Shown: positions 1 to 11,222, counted from the first letter of the stretch. The stretch: 64,000 nt of DNA from Isoetes taiwanensis (GCA_021234155.1 JAJEKV010000469.1:1-64000); one strand, 5' to 3'. Translations and numbers: made by a program. Notes: generated from the sequence alone by a model not told the origin.

Positions 1-1108
1 TTGGAAGTGGGACAACCAGGAGAGTTGAGTTGTCATCAAGGCTGACTGGCTGGATAGCTTGAATTATCCCTCACATCGGCTATGTTGTCACGCCTCATCC
101 TAGTTCCCTTGAAAATGTACATACTAGGTATTTTTAAAACCTTCTGCATTGACACTGCGCTAAGATTGTAACCCATTCCTAGTATTCATGACCAGCTCAC
201 TAACCCTATTCTTACCTTTCCTTGCAATTATCTTCAGGCCCTTTACTTTTCCGGCGGATCGGTCTCCATGCGCATTCGGATCCTCGAAGGGGGAAGTTAT
301 ACTCATCATATATTTCTTTCAAGCCTGGGTAGAAGAACCTATCGAAGTTTTGTTGATTCATAGCTTGGGCATGTGAGACATCTAGAGTTTTACGCACTCA
401 CGGGGAGATTTCACAATGGTATTTTGCTTGAAGAGTTTCCACCATTCTCCACCTAGGAACACCTTGAATGTTGGATTACTCTCTTTGGCCGGTAACCGCG
501 TTCCTTCAGGCTTGGTCACACCATCCCTGTTACGCCCTCCCTATGGCCCAATCACAAGTTCCTTTTCTTGGGGCCGATTGTTGGGATCTATGGATTTCTC
601 TCCATCTTGTGGGAAATTCGTCCATACAACCGGTCTCACGATGGATGATGCAGGATGCCAGATCGTCTAGAGCTTCTCTAATTGAAATACCATGTTCCCT
701 CACCTCATAGAGAGTCTAGCATCTCCTCCTCCATCCATTGGCCTCTTTTGTTGGCTTCCTCGTCATTGTAGCTCCGATCCGGCTTGGGGGATGCTTCTTC
801 TTTTGATTTGAGCACAAACTGGTTTTTCAACATTTATTCTTGTCGATCTGGCGCTACGGCATGCCAGCATCGATCCACAGTGGGGCTCTAGTGGACACCA
901 TTGGTCTAGCCCGCCCGACTGGCGGGGTTTTGGTGAGTCCCAACTTTGAGAACTCACAGGTGTTGTGCATTTTTTTGATCCTCCACAATCCACATTGATT
1001 GCCCATCTGTGCATGCATTGAGGTTGGAATTTGCAAATTCAAATTCCATTCCCCGACATTGAATCATGCCTCGGAATGGGCATGTTGAAGGAGTTCTAGG
1101 AATTGCGA
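1..1108. other. Anonymous DNA, no gene recognised
   Basis: Only short ORFs (at most about 84 codons) on both strands, none with a motif I recognise and none forming a consistent series. A minus-strand ORF around 212-397 and another around 763-1014 look like chance reading frames. No LTR termini, primer-binding site or terminal inverted repeat was seen. Confidence 0.5.
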
Positions 1109-1113
1109 TGGGT

Positions 1114-1222
1114 GGGTGTCACGACGCGCCATGGCTTCTCGGCTCCTGAAGTTAAGCACACGGTGGGCGTTCAGGGGGGGACAGCTGTGGGATGGCATGG
1201 CGAGGTGGCTTTTGGTACCCAC
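1114..1222 (+). pseudogene. 5S rRNA-like sequence (pseudogene or 5S-derived SINE head)
   Basis: The segment begins GGGTGTC, like the GGGTGCGATC start of plant 5S rRNA. It carries CTCCTGAAGTTAAGC at 1143-1157, one or two changes from the 5S stretch that includes the start of the internal A box. It then has a GGGCG block at 1164 and ACAGCTGTGGGATGG at 1181-1195, resembling the ACAGTACTGGGATGG region before the 5S C box. Spacing matches a roughly 110-120 nt 5S gene, but the 5' third and the C box are poorly conserved. It is therefore not a functional gene. It could be a 5S pseudogene or the 5S-derived promoter head of a SINE3-type element. The matches are seen by eye only; assignment is moderate. 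Confidence 0.4.
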
Positions 1223-2040
1223 AGGGTACAGTGCGTCTGGTGGGCGGGCAACCATAACCTAGAAGGGGAAAAAACAATTATTATAGAAGGCACATGAAAG
1301 GGGGAACAAAATAGTGCATTAAGGTAGCATATTATCAAGGAAACACATGTAAAGGGATCTTGATGTTCAAATATGGAGGTTTGGGGGGTGGGGAGGGTGG
1401 GGGGAGGATGTAAAGGGGAAGTACTAACACTATAGGGAGGGAAACAACTACTATAAGCTCAGGGAAATAGGAAGGACTGAAGGGACCAAACCTGAAAAGA
1501 GGTTTGGAACACATGTGAAGAAGGTCTGCGAAGAAGGGGGAGGGGTGGGGGTATGAATTCAGATCAAGGCACATGTGAATGAAGAACACTAAAATTTAAG
1601 GATAGGGAATAAAATTACTACCGCATTATACCTTGTCAAAAGGCAATTAGGAAGGGAGCAAGCACCCAAAACTCAAGTAGATGAGTTGTTGCCGACCGAA
1701 AGTGGAACCCGTACATTTATATAAGTGCACATCCACTAAGATGTGGACACTTGTAAACAAATGTGATTACATTTGAATGATTTTATGTTGCAAGCATTTA
1801 AAGAGGAATGTTGAATGTGGGGCGTTATAATTTTCGAAGTCGTGGAGAGGATAATAGGAAGCTATTTGGTTGGAGGAGTTATTGTCATCACGAAAAAACC
1901 TCACGTCGGGAATATCTTAGCAATCATCACATCACATCAAGACATCATCTTTGTCACGGAAAAAAAAAAAAAAATCGGTTTCTCAGCGGTCCAAAGGTTT
2001 TGTCGTTTTTTTTTTTTTTTTTTTTTTTCTTAAAATCACC
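1223..2040. other. Low-complexity and anonymous stretch
   Basis: Roughly 1,360-1,560 is purine-rich (GGGGAGG-type runs), which creates a proline/serine-rich ORF on the other strand that I treat as an artefact. A run of A near 1,960 and a run of more than 20 T near 2,006-2,030 lie only about 40 bp apart, as might be left by retroposed poly(A) tails in opposite orientation. No gene seen. Confidence 0.5.
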
Positions 2041-2062
2041 TTATCATGTCGCTGGGTTTTCA

Positions 2063-3368
2063 TGATGCCAACTAAGGGAACTATTGCGGATCTGCATTTC
2101 GATGATGGCATGCATTCATATACCTATAACCCAGCTCATGATGAAATAGTGAAGGGAGGACTGCGCCCTCATCTTTTTTTGAAAGTAAGTTAATTAGTTT
2201 AACCTACAAAATTACGAGTTTATTCAACAAGATGAGTCACGTGGTCTTGAGGAAATTGTTGGGGAATTTAAAATCGGTGGCGAGATGACCACAGCAATGC
2301 GGGGACCAAGGGATCATATAGCCCTTGTCCACTTAACTAGCATGGGAGGGAAAGTTTTTACGGAACCGGGATGGCTAGAATTTTTAGCGAAAATAAAATA
2401 CATAGAAAACCATCTTCGTCACTTTACTTGTCTCTGCAATGCAAATGATCGACACATGGTTCAACAATTTTGAGCATGAGAACTAACATAGGCAGAAGAG
2501 GCTAAAACTCATAGTCCACGCTATTATTCCATTGAAAGATGGCTGAAATAGAAGTATTCATACTACAATATTATCGGGGTCGGTTTAGAACCCATAAAGG
2601 TGCACCTCAATTCCTTAAAGGCAATGCTAGCGACCAAATTCATCAATTTCTCCACCGTCAACAAAGCGGAGGCATCCATTGCACACGAATACATTATCGA
2701 CCAAGCGGTGTATAGCGATTCCAATATCGGGACATTGTTCTACAATGACAACTAGGTGAAAGGATTCCACCTATTTGGGCAACTCAAGATGCATCTCATC
2801 TACAATATCTCCGAAATTTGGAAGGATTCCCTTGTTTAGGCGACTCAAAGTCTATGTCATCTACAATATCAGCCATTTGAAGCGATTCTACTGTTTGGGC
2901 AGCTCAAAATCTATGTCGGGGTAGCTCACCAATCATGTCATCTCTTATTGCGGGATTACGACCATCAAAATTGAGCCAGCCATCAATGACAACTAGCAAG
3001 CGGTGTGGACCTAGTTGGCTCACGGAAATACATCTGTTCTTGCCCTCTTTGGTTTGAGCAAAATTCATTCATACCATCACCAAAGACATCGTGGGTTTTC
3101 CTCTTTCTTGAACCCATGGCTATACGTAGTAGAGTCTCCGGCATGGAACTCCAAATTTATAGTCACACAAAGATTCCTCCATAAGCGTCATGGTATCCTT
3201 CCTTTGGATTCGTGGAATCGAATGAGATTCAACCAAAATTTCCCTTTTATGCAACGAGGCAAGGCCATATGCGGAGACATGAGCCCTAATATGCTCGGAA
3301 CCACAAACAACGGCTCAATTGCCCAATCATTGGAGTGCCAAATCATTGAAGATTTCTGGCGAGGTTAA
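2063..3368 (+). pseudogene. Broken coding relic of unknown family
   Basis: Several plus-strand reading blocks follow one another with protein-like composition: 2064-2190 (includes TIADLHFDDGMHSYTYNP), 2216-2473 (includes GGEMTTAMRGPRDHIALVHL), 2570-2750 (includes LEPIKVHLNSLKAMLATKF) and 3015-3368 (117 codons, the longest). They are separated by stops and frame changes, and the first block ends at a possible splice donor, AAAGTAAG. I do not recognise the family. It could be a decayed multi-exon gene or an unassigned transposon ORF. A tandem repeat at 2,760-2,920 interrupts the series. Treating the blocks as one gene is inference. Confidence 0.25.
2760..2920 (+). repeat. About 60-bp tandem repeat, 2.6 diverged units
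   Basis: Units start near 2,761, 2,821 and 2,881. Each contains GGATTC or CGATTC, then TTTGGGCAACTCAA or a close variant, then CTATGTCATCTACAATATC or a variant. The units have diverged by about 20-30% by eye, so the duplication is old. Confidence 0.7.
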
Positions 3369-3660
3369 TGGCGGGCTCTATCGAATTTCGACGACGGGGT
3401 TTGGATGTTTGGATCATGACACGTGTGGCAGCAAAAAATTTTCTTCTTCTGAATTTGGGAAAACCAAAATTAATAGACATGTCAAGCTGTGGACTCTTCT
3501 CAGCCCAGAAATATTAGACATCCATTTTTTAAGGACAAAATATCTTTGCTTTACATAGGTAGTGAAAATACAAGGGCATTATTATAATTTACCCCAAAGG
3601 GAAACTATGTAAAAAAATGTAAGATCCCAGATGTGAAAACTTGATTACTTAGATATAAAT
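3369..3660. other. Anonymous AT-rich DNA
   Basis: No ORF series, promoter, RNA gene or repeat terminus recognised. Confidence 0.5.
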
Positions 3661-3739
3661 CATGTACGGAGACTAATCACGGCGGCCGTAGCACCTCAAT
3701 TGATCAAATGCAAAAACCCACGAGAATTTCTTCATGTAT

Positions 3740-4060
3740 AGACCTCCCGGGCCCTTTCTACGTTGCTTGCGCCTCAAAGATCGCCTTCTAGCTCCGGGGG
3801 AAGAAGAAGGGCAGGAGAAAGGTGGCGAATAACTGAGGGAGAGGGGCTCGGAGGAAGAAAAGGGAAAGGGAAAGAAGGAGGCATGGATAAAGGAGAAGCG
3901 GTCCAAAAGGGACGAGAACCGGCCAAGGGGCAGTCCAATCGAGAACTCATTGAGAACCTCAACGAAGGAGGAGGAAGAGGAAACAAAGAAGGCAGAAGAG
4001 GAAAAACCGGGGAAACCTCAAAGAGGCCGCCCACCATAGTGGCCCAAGCCACCTAAGGTA
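3740..4060. repeat. GA-rich low-complexity tract
   Basis: Strongly purine-biased plus strand (GGAAGAAGAAGG, GGGAAAGGGAAAG and similar). It opens lysine/glycine/glutamate-rich frames on one strand and proline/serine/phenylalanine-rich frames on the other (3763-4056 and 3774-4052). Both look like compositional artefacts rather than genes. Confidence 0.6.
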
Positions 4061-6520
4061 ATAAAGAAGGTGGAATGGCGGGAATTCACGTTGAAGCGGG
4101 ATCATTAATTCCGTGTCGAACTACAAAGTATCGAGTAACTCATATGGAAGAGGTACAATGGCTCGGTATTGTAAAGCGAGGCAACAAAAGTGCGTTAAAG
4201 GTTGGAGGCCCAAGGTCTTCTACTTGAGGGCACTTCAGAAGTCTTTGGAGTCAAGCTTTGCTCGGGCTCTATTCATTTCTCCCTCGTACTTGCTCGTCCA
4301 TTCGAAAAACTTGATCTTGGGCTATAGGCGTGCTTCTTTGCTTCATCCTTTGGCAATCAGTGATGGAGTTTCTTGATCTAAAGCTAAACCCTAAACTCTA
4401 AACTTATGTTTCTACACTATATGTATAAGCTTTTTTGAGATATATAATAGACATATACACACTTGCATTGGGATTTCAATTCATTCATTTTTTAAGCATT
4501 ACGTAGAGGATATACTTAAATATTTATACTCTTTTAAGGTTTCCCTTCCTCCTATCCGTTTGTTTATTTTGTCCGTCGGGCTCTTCATCCCAAGTTGCAA
4601 AAGAATATTCCTCGATGTGAACCCTTGAGTAGAAATTGCTCCTCTTAATGTGTTTACCCATTGTGTGGAATGCGATTGTGCTTCGACATCTTTATATATA
4701 GTGTGTAGTCGCGAGGTTGAAGGCGGCGGTGTAGTTGATCGCTTGAGTAAGATCATCGGTTGATGTAGTCGAATCTTGCATGCATTTGAAAGAGATGGCT
4801 ATCGACAAGTAGATAGTGTCATTTCTCCCTTGGGGTTGAATTTACGAGCACAACCCCTCATTGTTTGGACTTTGCTTCATTGGGAGATACTTCCCTTGTG
4901 CCTAGAAGTGTGGTCGTCCCCATTGCACCTGATCGCCTTTATGTGATCGTACATTGGCTAGATCATCTCCCTCTGTCTTTTTGGGTCCGATCCACTAGAG
5001 GTCCGCACTACTTGGTTGAGCGGTAAAGCTCATACTTCCTTTTTCTAGGTGTCTCACGGATCACGGACCTCTTGTTCGAGCGGACTATCCTCCTCCTTGA
5101 TCTTGCCCACGATGCTGATATGGGCCTTCAAATTCGAAGATGTTCCTCCCTCGATATGTGTCTTCTCTCCATCATGATCTCCTATTTTTGGAACCGATGA
5201 AGTCATGAAAGTTTTCCTACTAGTACAAAGGGAGTTGAAGCTTCGTCCTGGTCACCTTGAGTGCTTTGTAGTTGTCTAGCTTAGTTTGCTCCTTTTGTTG
5301 GCGTTCGTGATATCCCCTTGAGCGGCTAGGGTACCAAGATTGTGGTGGCCTTCCCTCTGGTTTCTATCACGCGCGTGTATCATTATGAATTCTCCTCTCT
5401 ACTAAAGATTATGCTCTAGAACTCTAGGTCATGATGTTAATGCGAGGCTTCCGTCGACATACCGATGCACTGTTTGTCTTGCGTTCTTCCTTTTGAAACT
5501 CATGTACATCAGTGCGTGAAGGGGACGAGATCCTCTTTTTGATGCAAGCTTCGTGGATGTGGTAGGCTGGGAGCTTGGCGGTCAAAAGATTCTTGATGTC
5601 GTTGATTACCCAATATTCTTCCCATTCGATGAAGATTGATGATAGGCGATGGTGTCCTACACTACTCGTTTTATTGGTAGGTGTTTGTTGTTGTGCTTCC
5701 CTCTCTCGAGTTTGCCTTTTCGATCTCCTCTCTTTGTGCAGTCGGTACATCATCACGGGTCTTCAATGTCTTCAAGAAATTGTGCCTCTTGCTCTTACGT
5801 GAGTGCGGCCTCGTACTCAGAAAAGCAAGCGCTCATATACCCTAGAGTTTAAGGGCTCAGGTCAGCGGTGGGTTGAAAGGCTCACCCATAATATGTTGGG
5901 CTCTCTAAGCAAGGGATATGGCTCAGGCAGTATTAATAGAGACATATTTATAGCCTCGAGTCTATGGACATCAGGACATAAGTGCAGCATGGCGGGCTTT
6001 GTTTTACCAAGCCTTCATGATGTTTGGGACATGCTATAAGATCCTAGTGAAGGTTGGGTTTTTTTTTTGGGGGGGGTTCCAATACTCTATATGTGGGTGA
6101 CTTGGGCAGCTCTAGACTCTAGCTCCTTTCTAGATATCGATAATAGGGAGTGTCAATGTGGCGGCTAAGTCAAATAGACAATAGAATTAGATCAAGGTTT
6201 CGCCTTTGGCATGGCTTGAGAGGTAATGTACCAACACTTGAGCTTGGATTGCTATGCCGATGGTCTACATGACTATAACAAAAGGATGTTCTTGAGCACT
6301 TCTATCTAGGAGTAAGGCATTAGCTTCGAACTGAGAGCAAAACTTATGAGGTCCTAATGGAGGTATGCTTCTATTTATAAATAAACCCGGTTTTGAAACT
6401 TTTAGGGTTTGAGAAATTTTTGGTCATTTTGAGGTATGGTGTAACATTTCTAGCCTAATTTGAGGGTGTAAATGAGTTCTATCTATTGTCTAAGGGTCCT
6501 ACTGCAACAAATTTCAACCG
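4061..6520. other. Anonymous repeat-like DNA, no gene recognised
   Basis: Contains many short frames on both strands, the longest being 5424-5756 on the minus strand (110 codons, lysine/arginine-rich start, no motif). Homopolymers (T9 then G8) sit near 6,058-6,076. The style of the sequence suggests decayed LTR-retrotransposon DNA, but I could not find LTR boundaries, a primer-binding site or a pol motif, so I leave it unassigned. Confidence 0.45.
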
Positions 6521-6524
6521 ATTT

Positions 6525-6619
6525 GGAGCTGTCTAGGTCAAGTTATGAAGGTTCATGGAGCTGTCTAGGTCAAGTTATGAAGGTTCATGGAGCTGTCTAG
6601 GTCAAGTTATGAAGGTTCA
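6525..6619 (+). repeat. 32-bp tandem repeat, three near-identical units
   Basis: Three consecutive copies of a 32-bp unit that begins GGAGCTGTCTAGGTCAAGTT and ends GAAGGTTCAT, at 6525-6556, 6557-6588 and 6589-6618. The units are identical over their shared length, so this is a recent expansion or replication slippage. Confidence 0.95.
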
Positions 6620-6966
6620 AAGTGTTGACTACTCACGGCGTTTCGCCATAGGCCAGTGATATTCTCGGTTGTGCTCACGGCACCGCGTGTAATCTTGGCG
6701 ACTGTTTGGGTCCTCTATGTCATGCCCCGATGATTGAGGCATTTTCTTGCCCTACTCGATGAGTAGAGCGGGGAAACATCCTTGTTTGCTCAATTTGGGG
6801 TAGTGTTGAATAGATCGAGTCGACTACTCGGCATGCTCTAAGCGCCGCGGCATGAATCTTGGAGGTTTATTTGGTCATATTGAAGGTTCAAATCCTTCTT
6901 GAATTCTAAAAAAGAAATTATACATCTTGCTTAATAGATTACTGCGCATAAAAGATTATACCATTA

Positions 6967-7037
6967 TCACACTAGCTTAAATGGTAAGTACATTTGGTTG
7001 GAAGCCAATAAGTCAAGAGTTCAAATCCCTTTGTTAT
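6967..7037 (+). repeat. tRNA-like segment with Pol III A and B boxes (SINE-type)
   Basis: TAGCTTAAATGGTAAG (6973-6988) fits the tRNA A-box pattern and GAGTTCAAATCCC (7017-7029) fits the B box, at the spacing found in a tRNA gene. The two acceptor-arm halves do not pair, so it is not an expressible tRNA. A tRNA-derived SINE head or tRNA relic is the better reading. A similar GGTTCAAATCC lies at about 6,890. Confidence 0.5.
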
Positions 7038-7094
7038 CTTAAAACTATTATATATGCTACATATGGAGCAAAAGTCAATTAAACACCACCATGG

Positions 7095-7165
7095 TGCTCT
7101 TGGCATGTTGATAAGGTTATAGACTTGTTGCCAAGAGGTTAGCAATTCAAATCCCTCAATTATAT
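7095..7165 (+). repeat. Second tRNA-like (SINE-type) segment
   Basis: A B-box-like TTCAAATCCC at 7145-7154 is preceded by CTTGGCATGTTGATAAGG, a weak A-box match. It lies about 125 bp after the first tRNA-like segment and shares its order of motifs, which suggests a duplicated or dimeric SINE. Weaker than the first. Confidence 0.35.
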
Positions 7166-7703
7166 AAAAGAAATTCAACCTAAAAAAGTCAACGGTCAAC
7201 TACTCATGATGTCTTGTGAAGAGGCCGGTGAGATTCTTAGTCGGTGATGGGTGCCGCGGCGTGATCATTGGCCCTTTTTAGCTCTAATTTATTGTTTCCT
7301 ATTACTTTTGGTCGGTGTTGGTACATGGCGTGGGTATTGGCCCTTTTAGCCCATAATTTATTGTTTCCTATTACTTCTTAGTGTTATGATAGGTCTTACT
7401 AGCATAGTTTGAGTTTTAAATCATATTACGGCTTAGACCTATCATTCCTGGTCTAACTATGGTCCACTACTCACAGTGTGGCCAGAAGGCATTATGGAAT
7501 TTCTAAAAGTGTGATGGCGCACTGTTGAGCAGTTGCATCCGTGATGGCAAAACATTTTAAGTTTCTATTAGAATTCAAGCTCATAGTTACTATATATTCT
7601 AGCTAGCTTGCTTATACTATGATGGGAAAAACTTCTCCCATTATTCAAGGCTCTTGCTTGGAATTTCATCTCCAAGACTAAATATCTAAGCTGTTAGCAT
7701 TAG

Positions 7704-8611
7704 GGTAGTTTCCCACTCACAATTAGGTTAGGTTAACTTAAACCAGTTGGTTATCTCTTAACTTAACGGAAAGTAGGTTGTGATTTCCCATTAAAGTCAT
7801 TAAGTTAAGACTAACTTAAAGAATTGTGAAGATATGCATTCGCACTATATTAATTATGGATCACTTAGGTTAAGCTCATGAAATCAACTTAACCTAACCT
7901 TTATAATGAGCTTGTGCTTCACACTAGCAGTTAAGAAGTTTTGTTAGGTTAGAGATAAATGCGTTCGTTTCTCACTTCAGTTAAGAGATACGGGTAAGTT
8001 AAATAGAGGATATAACTTTTGTGTCAAGTTACTATTTTTGTGAATTGTTTGACTACCTAGTAAAATCTAGTAAAGTGGTTGGCTCTCTAGTCAATGAGTT
8101 GAATTTTGGTTAACTTACACTTTCTCACCAATCAATGTACGGTAGTCAACTCGTACATTTAATACCTTATAGTCAAGTACTCATTGACCGGTCAATCTAT
8201 CATAAAATTCTTAAAATCCACCTCCTATTTTTAATGTTTTTATTCAATCTATCAAACTAATAAGACACTTGGTCAACTAGTTGGCCTCCTTGTCAAAATT
8301 ACAATTTAAGAGTCTAACCTAAGCTGGAACCATTTCTCTCTTGTAGTTAAGTTATCTTAATGCTTAACCAAAAGTTAGAAGTTAAGTAGACCTTGCTTAG
8401 GTCACTTAACTTTTTGCACTAGTTGGTTAAATATTTTTTAAATTTGGTTAAAAAAATAGCTCAACTTTTTCTAGTGAGAAGGATGCTCAGATTAAGTTAA
8501 TGAGCGGTTAAAAATTAAGCTGGAATTAACTTATTAACAAAATCCGATTGGGAAAGCAAGTTCCAGTTATTTGCCCTATTTAACAACTTAATAGCAAGTG
8601 GGAAATGACCC
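7704..8611. mobile_element. Tourist/PIF-Harbinger-like non-autonomous DNA transposon
   Basis: The left end reads GGGTAGTTTCCCACTCACAA. The right end, reverse-complemented, reads GGGTCATTTCCCACTTGCTA. They form imperfect terminal inverted repeats of about 30 bp. TTA flanks both ends (7701-7703 and 8612-8614), the 3-bp duplication typical of PIF/Harbinger and Tourist MITEs. No transposase frame is present. The 908-bp interior is AT-rich and crowded with TTAACTTAA/TTAAGTTA-type motifs in both orientations, so the whole element could fold on itself. It depends on a transposase supplied from elsewhere. Assignment rests on ends plus target duplication seen directly; family name is inference. Confidence 0.75.
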
Positions 8612-8657
8612 TTACTAGGAAATGGCGGTCTTTCGACCTTAGTCAACCAAGATCATT

Positions 8658-8669
8658 GCTACGATACCA
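8658..8669 (-). promoter_or_regulatory. Primer-binding-site-like sequence next to family A copy 1
   Basis: On the minus strand it reads TGGTATCGTAGC, two changes from TGGTATCAGAGC, the complement of the 3' end of initiator tRNA-Met used by most plant LTR elements. It lies two bases outside the repeat end (CA on the minus strand at 8671-8672), which is the expected placement. Confidence 0.5.
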
Positions 8670-8670
8670 T

Positions 8671-10195
8671 TGTGATGTCCCCAGCAGGTATATGATACCC
8701 CCACATCATTCCTCTCTGTCCGAGCGCAAGCCCCCTAACACGAGGCCATAAACCTATCATCGGGCTCTTGATGGTGAGCAAGAACCCGACGGGGAAGAAT
8801 AGATATGTCATTCATCCCATCTCTCTCGGGATCTACCTAGGCTGCGAGGCGCATATACATAAGCATCATCACATCAAATACACAACCACCTCGAAGGGTG
8901 GGATCATCATAACATGGCCCGAAACAACAACATCGGTGGGGAAATCCTACCCAAGTCTCGGACTCATGGGGATCACGTGACGGCTTGGGGTCTCAGAACT
9001 CAATCCGGCCGAATTCATGACAAATAGATTTGGTTGGCATAAGACATGGTGGTTGGGTAGTCCATTCCATTAAGCCCCTCATTGCATACTTTGCAAATAG
9101 GCTGAAAAGTATTGGGGATGTGGCCGTAACTTTGGCTGGGTGCATAGTCAGGAGGGAATACTCACGGGTTGCATCTCCCGATCCCGATGAGGCGAGGAGG
9201 GATCACTCCCCTCCAAAAGGTCTATGCCAACTTCTGAGGCTGAGCTAGTGAGCCTTTGCTGGATCTACGACTTGAACCCCACTAAGGCGAAGCATCACCT
9301 AGGAGGTATCGAGCCCATACCTTGCCCACACTCAGTGACAAACTTTTAGACCTAGCCAACAACGTTCCCCGGCCGTCATGTGCACCAGAGGAATCAACTG
9401 TAGCCGGACAAGCCTTTCTTATCAGCCGGTCTAACCCGCCACCCACGGCCAGGCAAGCTTTATGCACAGATTGCATTTATTGGGTACTAATGAGGCTATC
9501 TAGGAACATCATCTACAAAGGCTCTGGGTCTCTATCCCCCTTCTCAATACACAAGGGGTGCGCACAAAGCAATACCATATCATCAATGAGCTGAAATAAT
9601 GAAGTAAAGATCTAATCTATCTACTCTAATCATACATGGAAGGTTTATTCGTTAATGACTAAGGTTCTTAGGCTTTAGAGTTCATCTATGGCTAAACGGG
9701 ATGCAAATCGACCTAATGCCCATCGAAAAGCATGTGTTGGCTAACGGATCGACCACTCACCGTCGTCCTTGGCTTGCTCCTCGTCCTCGGAATGTGTCCA
9801 TGCGTAGGAATGGGCTGAGATCCGAGGTCTTGGCGATCCGCTTTGGGCGTGAGCTTCCTTTGCTACTAGGAAGCCGTAATGAGTGGTGCTTGAGGAATAC
9901 ATGCTCACGAGGCGGAATTGAAAAGGTGGCACTTTTGGGTTCTTGCCTCTTTATGCCCACATTTTAGGGTTAGGGGCTAATGGGCTATATGGCTTATATG
10001 GGGTATTGCCATGTGGCAATACAAGAATATATTCACATGTTGCATAAAATCTACGCAATATAATGGGTTCTCATGGTTGTGCCCCATGGTACAACCCTTA
10101 GCGATAACCATGTACATGTAATTCGTGAGTCGACATATACTAGTAACATGGCGATTATAATATACATATTTATACCATATGTTATCTTTGGAAGA
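8671..10195 (-). repeat. Family A repeat, copy 1 (probable LTR, minus orientation)
   Basis: Starts TGTGATGTCC beside a primer-binding-like site, which identifies an LTR of a minus-strand element. Blocks shared with the other copies include CATACTTTGCAAATAGGCTG (9,089-9,108), a TTGCATCTCCCGATCCCGATGA block (9,169-9,190) and, near the far end, ATTATAATATACATATTTAT (10,154-10,173). The far boundary, near 10.19 kb, is approximate. Short ORFs inside are not convincing genes. Confidence 0.6.
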
Positions 10196-10752
10196 TCGCG
10201 GTAGTGCTGATAATCTGGTAGGTGCGGTGACCGATTGCCAAAAGCGTGCCCAAGATTCCATAAGGAAGATGAGATCTATATGCGTAGCAATGGAGTTGAG
10301 ACTATCTCCCTTTTACCAAGGAAACCCACGTAATTCTAGGAGACCATCACATAAGCTTTGTCTCTATTTGATGGCCCGGGTTAGCGGCGCTTCAAAGGGG
10401 AACCCGGCATCGGTCTTATTTGTCTTGAGAATGCCAATGCCCGGCCCGGAAATATATATAGCGGCGGATGACATGCAATGGGTGGAAGCGATAAAGCGCT
10501 GAAACATCTTTGGCCAATCGCCCGTGGTAAGGGAGGCGATAGTCTCAACATCAACTTCAAGATTGGGTGTAGCGGCACATCTGCGGGAGCGGTGGGAGGC
10601 GTGGCGGTGACACCCAGGGGGTTTTAGCGGCTCGTGCATCGCATCCCCAATGCCGGTGTTGGGTGGCGAACACTTTCGGCTTTCTTCTTGCGGACCCGGG
10701 GCGGATGGGCCTCGGTCGCGATTAATAGCCGCACATGAGCTAACTCCCTTCA
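10196..10752. other. Anonymous GC-richer DNA with an unassigned minus-strand frame
   Basis: The minus-strand frame at 10,364-10,831 is 155 codons, one of the longest open frames in the window. It is arginine/proline-rich, matches no family I know and runs into the tandem duplication that follows. Adjacent minus-strand sequence (11.0-11.67 kb) does look coding, so this may be the degraded downstream part of the same retroelement ORF. Confidence 0.3.
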
Positions 10753-11222
10753 CGTTGTTCTGTTGTGCGGGTGAGGCCCGCGATCGGAATACATTGAGAT
10801 GCCTCGGTTTCACCCCGGCATAGTATGGCATCTCTTACGGTGCATTTGGCAGCGTGAATTTGGCAGCCAGTGGCGCAACCCGCAGCCCTCGTATCTCATG
10901 ATCTTCGCGTGTTTGCCCTATGCTCCAATCCACGAAGTTTGGAAGCCATCTCCACTTCCTTAGCCAAGAAATGTCCTCGCACATTATGCGTTGTTCTGTT
11001 GTGCGGGTGAGGCCATGATCGAGAATACATTGAGATGCCTCTCGGTTTCACCCCGGCATAGTATGGCATCTCTTACGGTCATTGGCAAGCTGTGAATTTG
11101 GCAACCCAGTGGCCAACCCGACCTTGCATTATCTCATGATCTTAGCGTGTTTGCCCTATGCTCCAATCCACGAAGTTTGGAAGCCATCTCCACTTCCTTA
11201 GCCAAGAAATGTCCCTGCACAT
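10753..11222. repeat. 236-bp tandem duplication
   Basis: Unit 1 starts CGTTGTTCTGTTGTGCGGGT at 10,753 and unit 2 starts with the same bases at 10,989. Long stretches are identical (for example the 60 bases ending near 10,970 and 11,210). Elsewhere the units differ in tight clusters of small indels around C/G-rich bases. This is either an old duplication with clustered decay or a recent one with local base errors. Confidence 0.9.

Noticed and set aside
3763-4056. Lysine/glutamate/glycine-rich frame
   Set aside because: Explained by purine-rich low-complexity DNA; the opposite strand is equally open.
6967-7037. Functional tRNA gene
   Set aside because: The acceptor-stem halves do not pair; only the promoter boxes resemble a tRNA.
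7704-8611. hAT-type element with an 8-bp target duplication
   Set aside because: The 8 bases on each side do not match; the 3-bp TTA duplication and GGG ends fit Tourist/Harbinger better.
10364-10831. 155-codon minus-strand frame as a gene
   Set aside because: No motif, odd arginine/proline composition, and partly inside a tandem duplication; kept only as part of an unassigned stretch.
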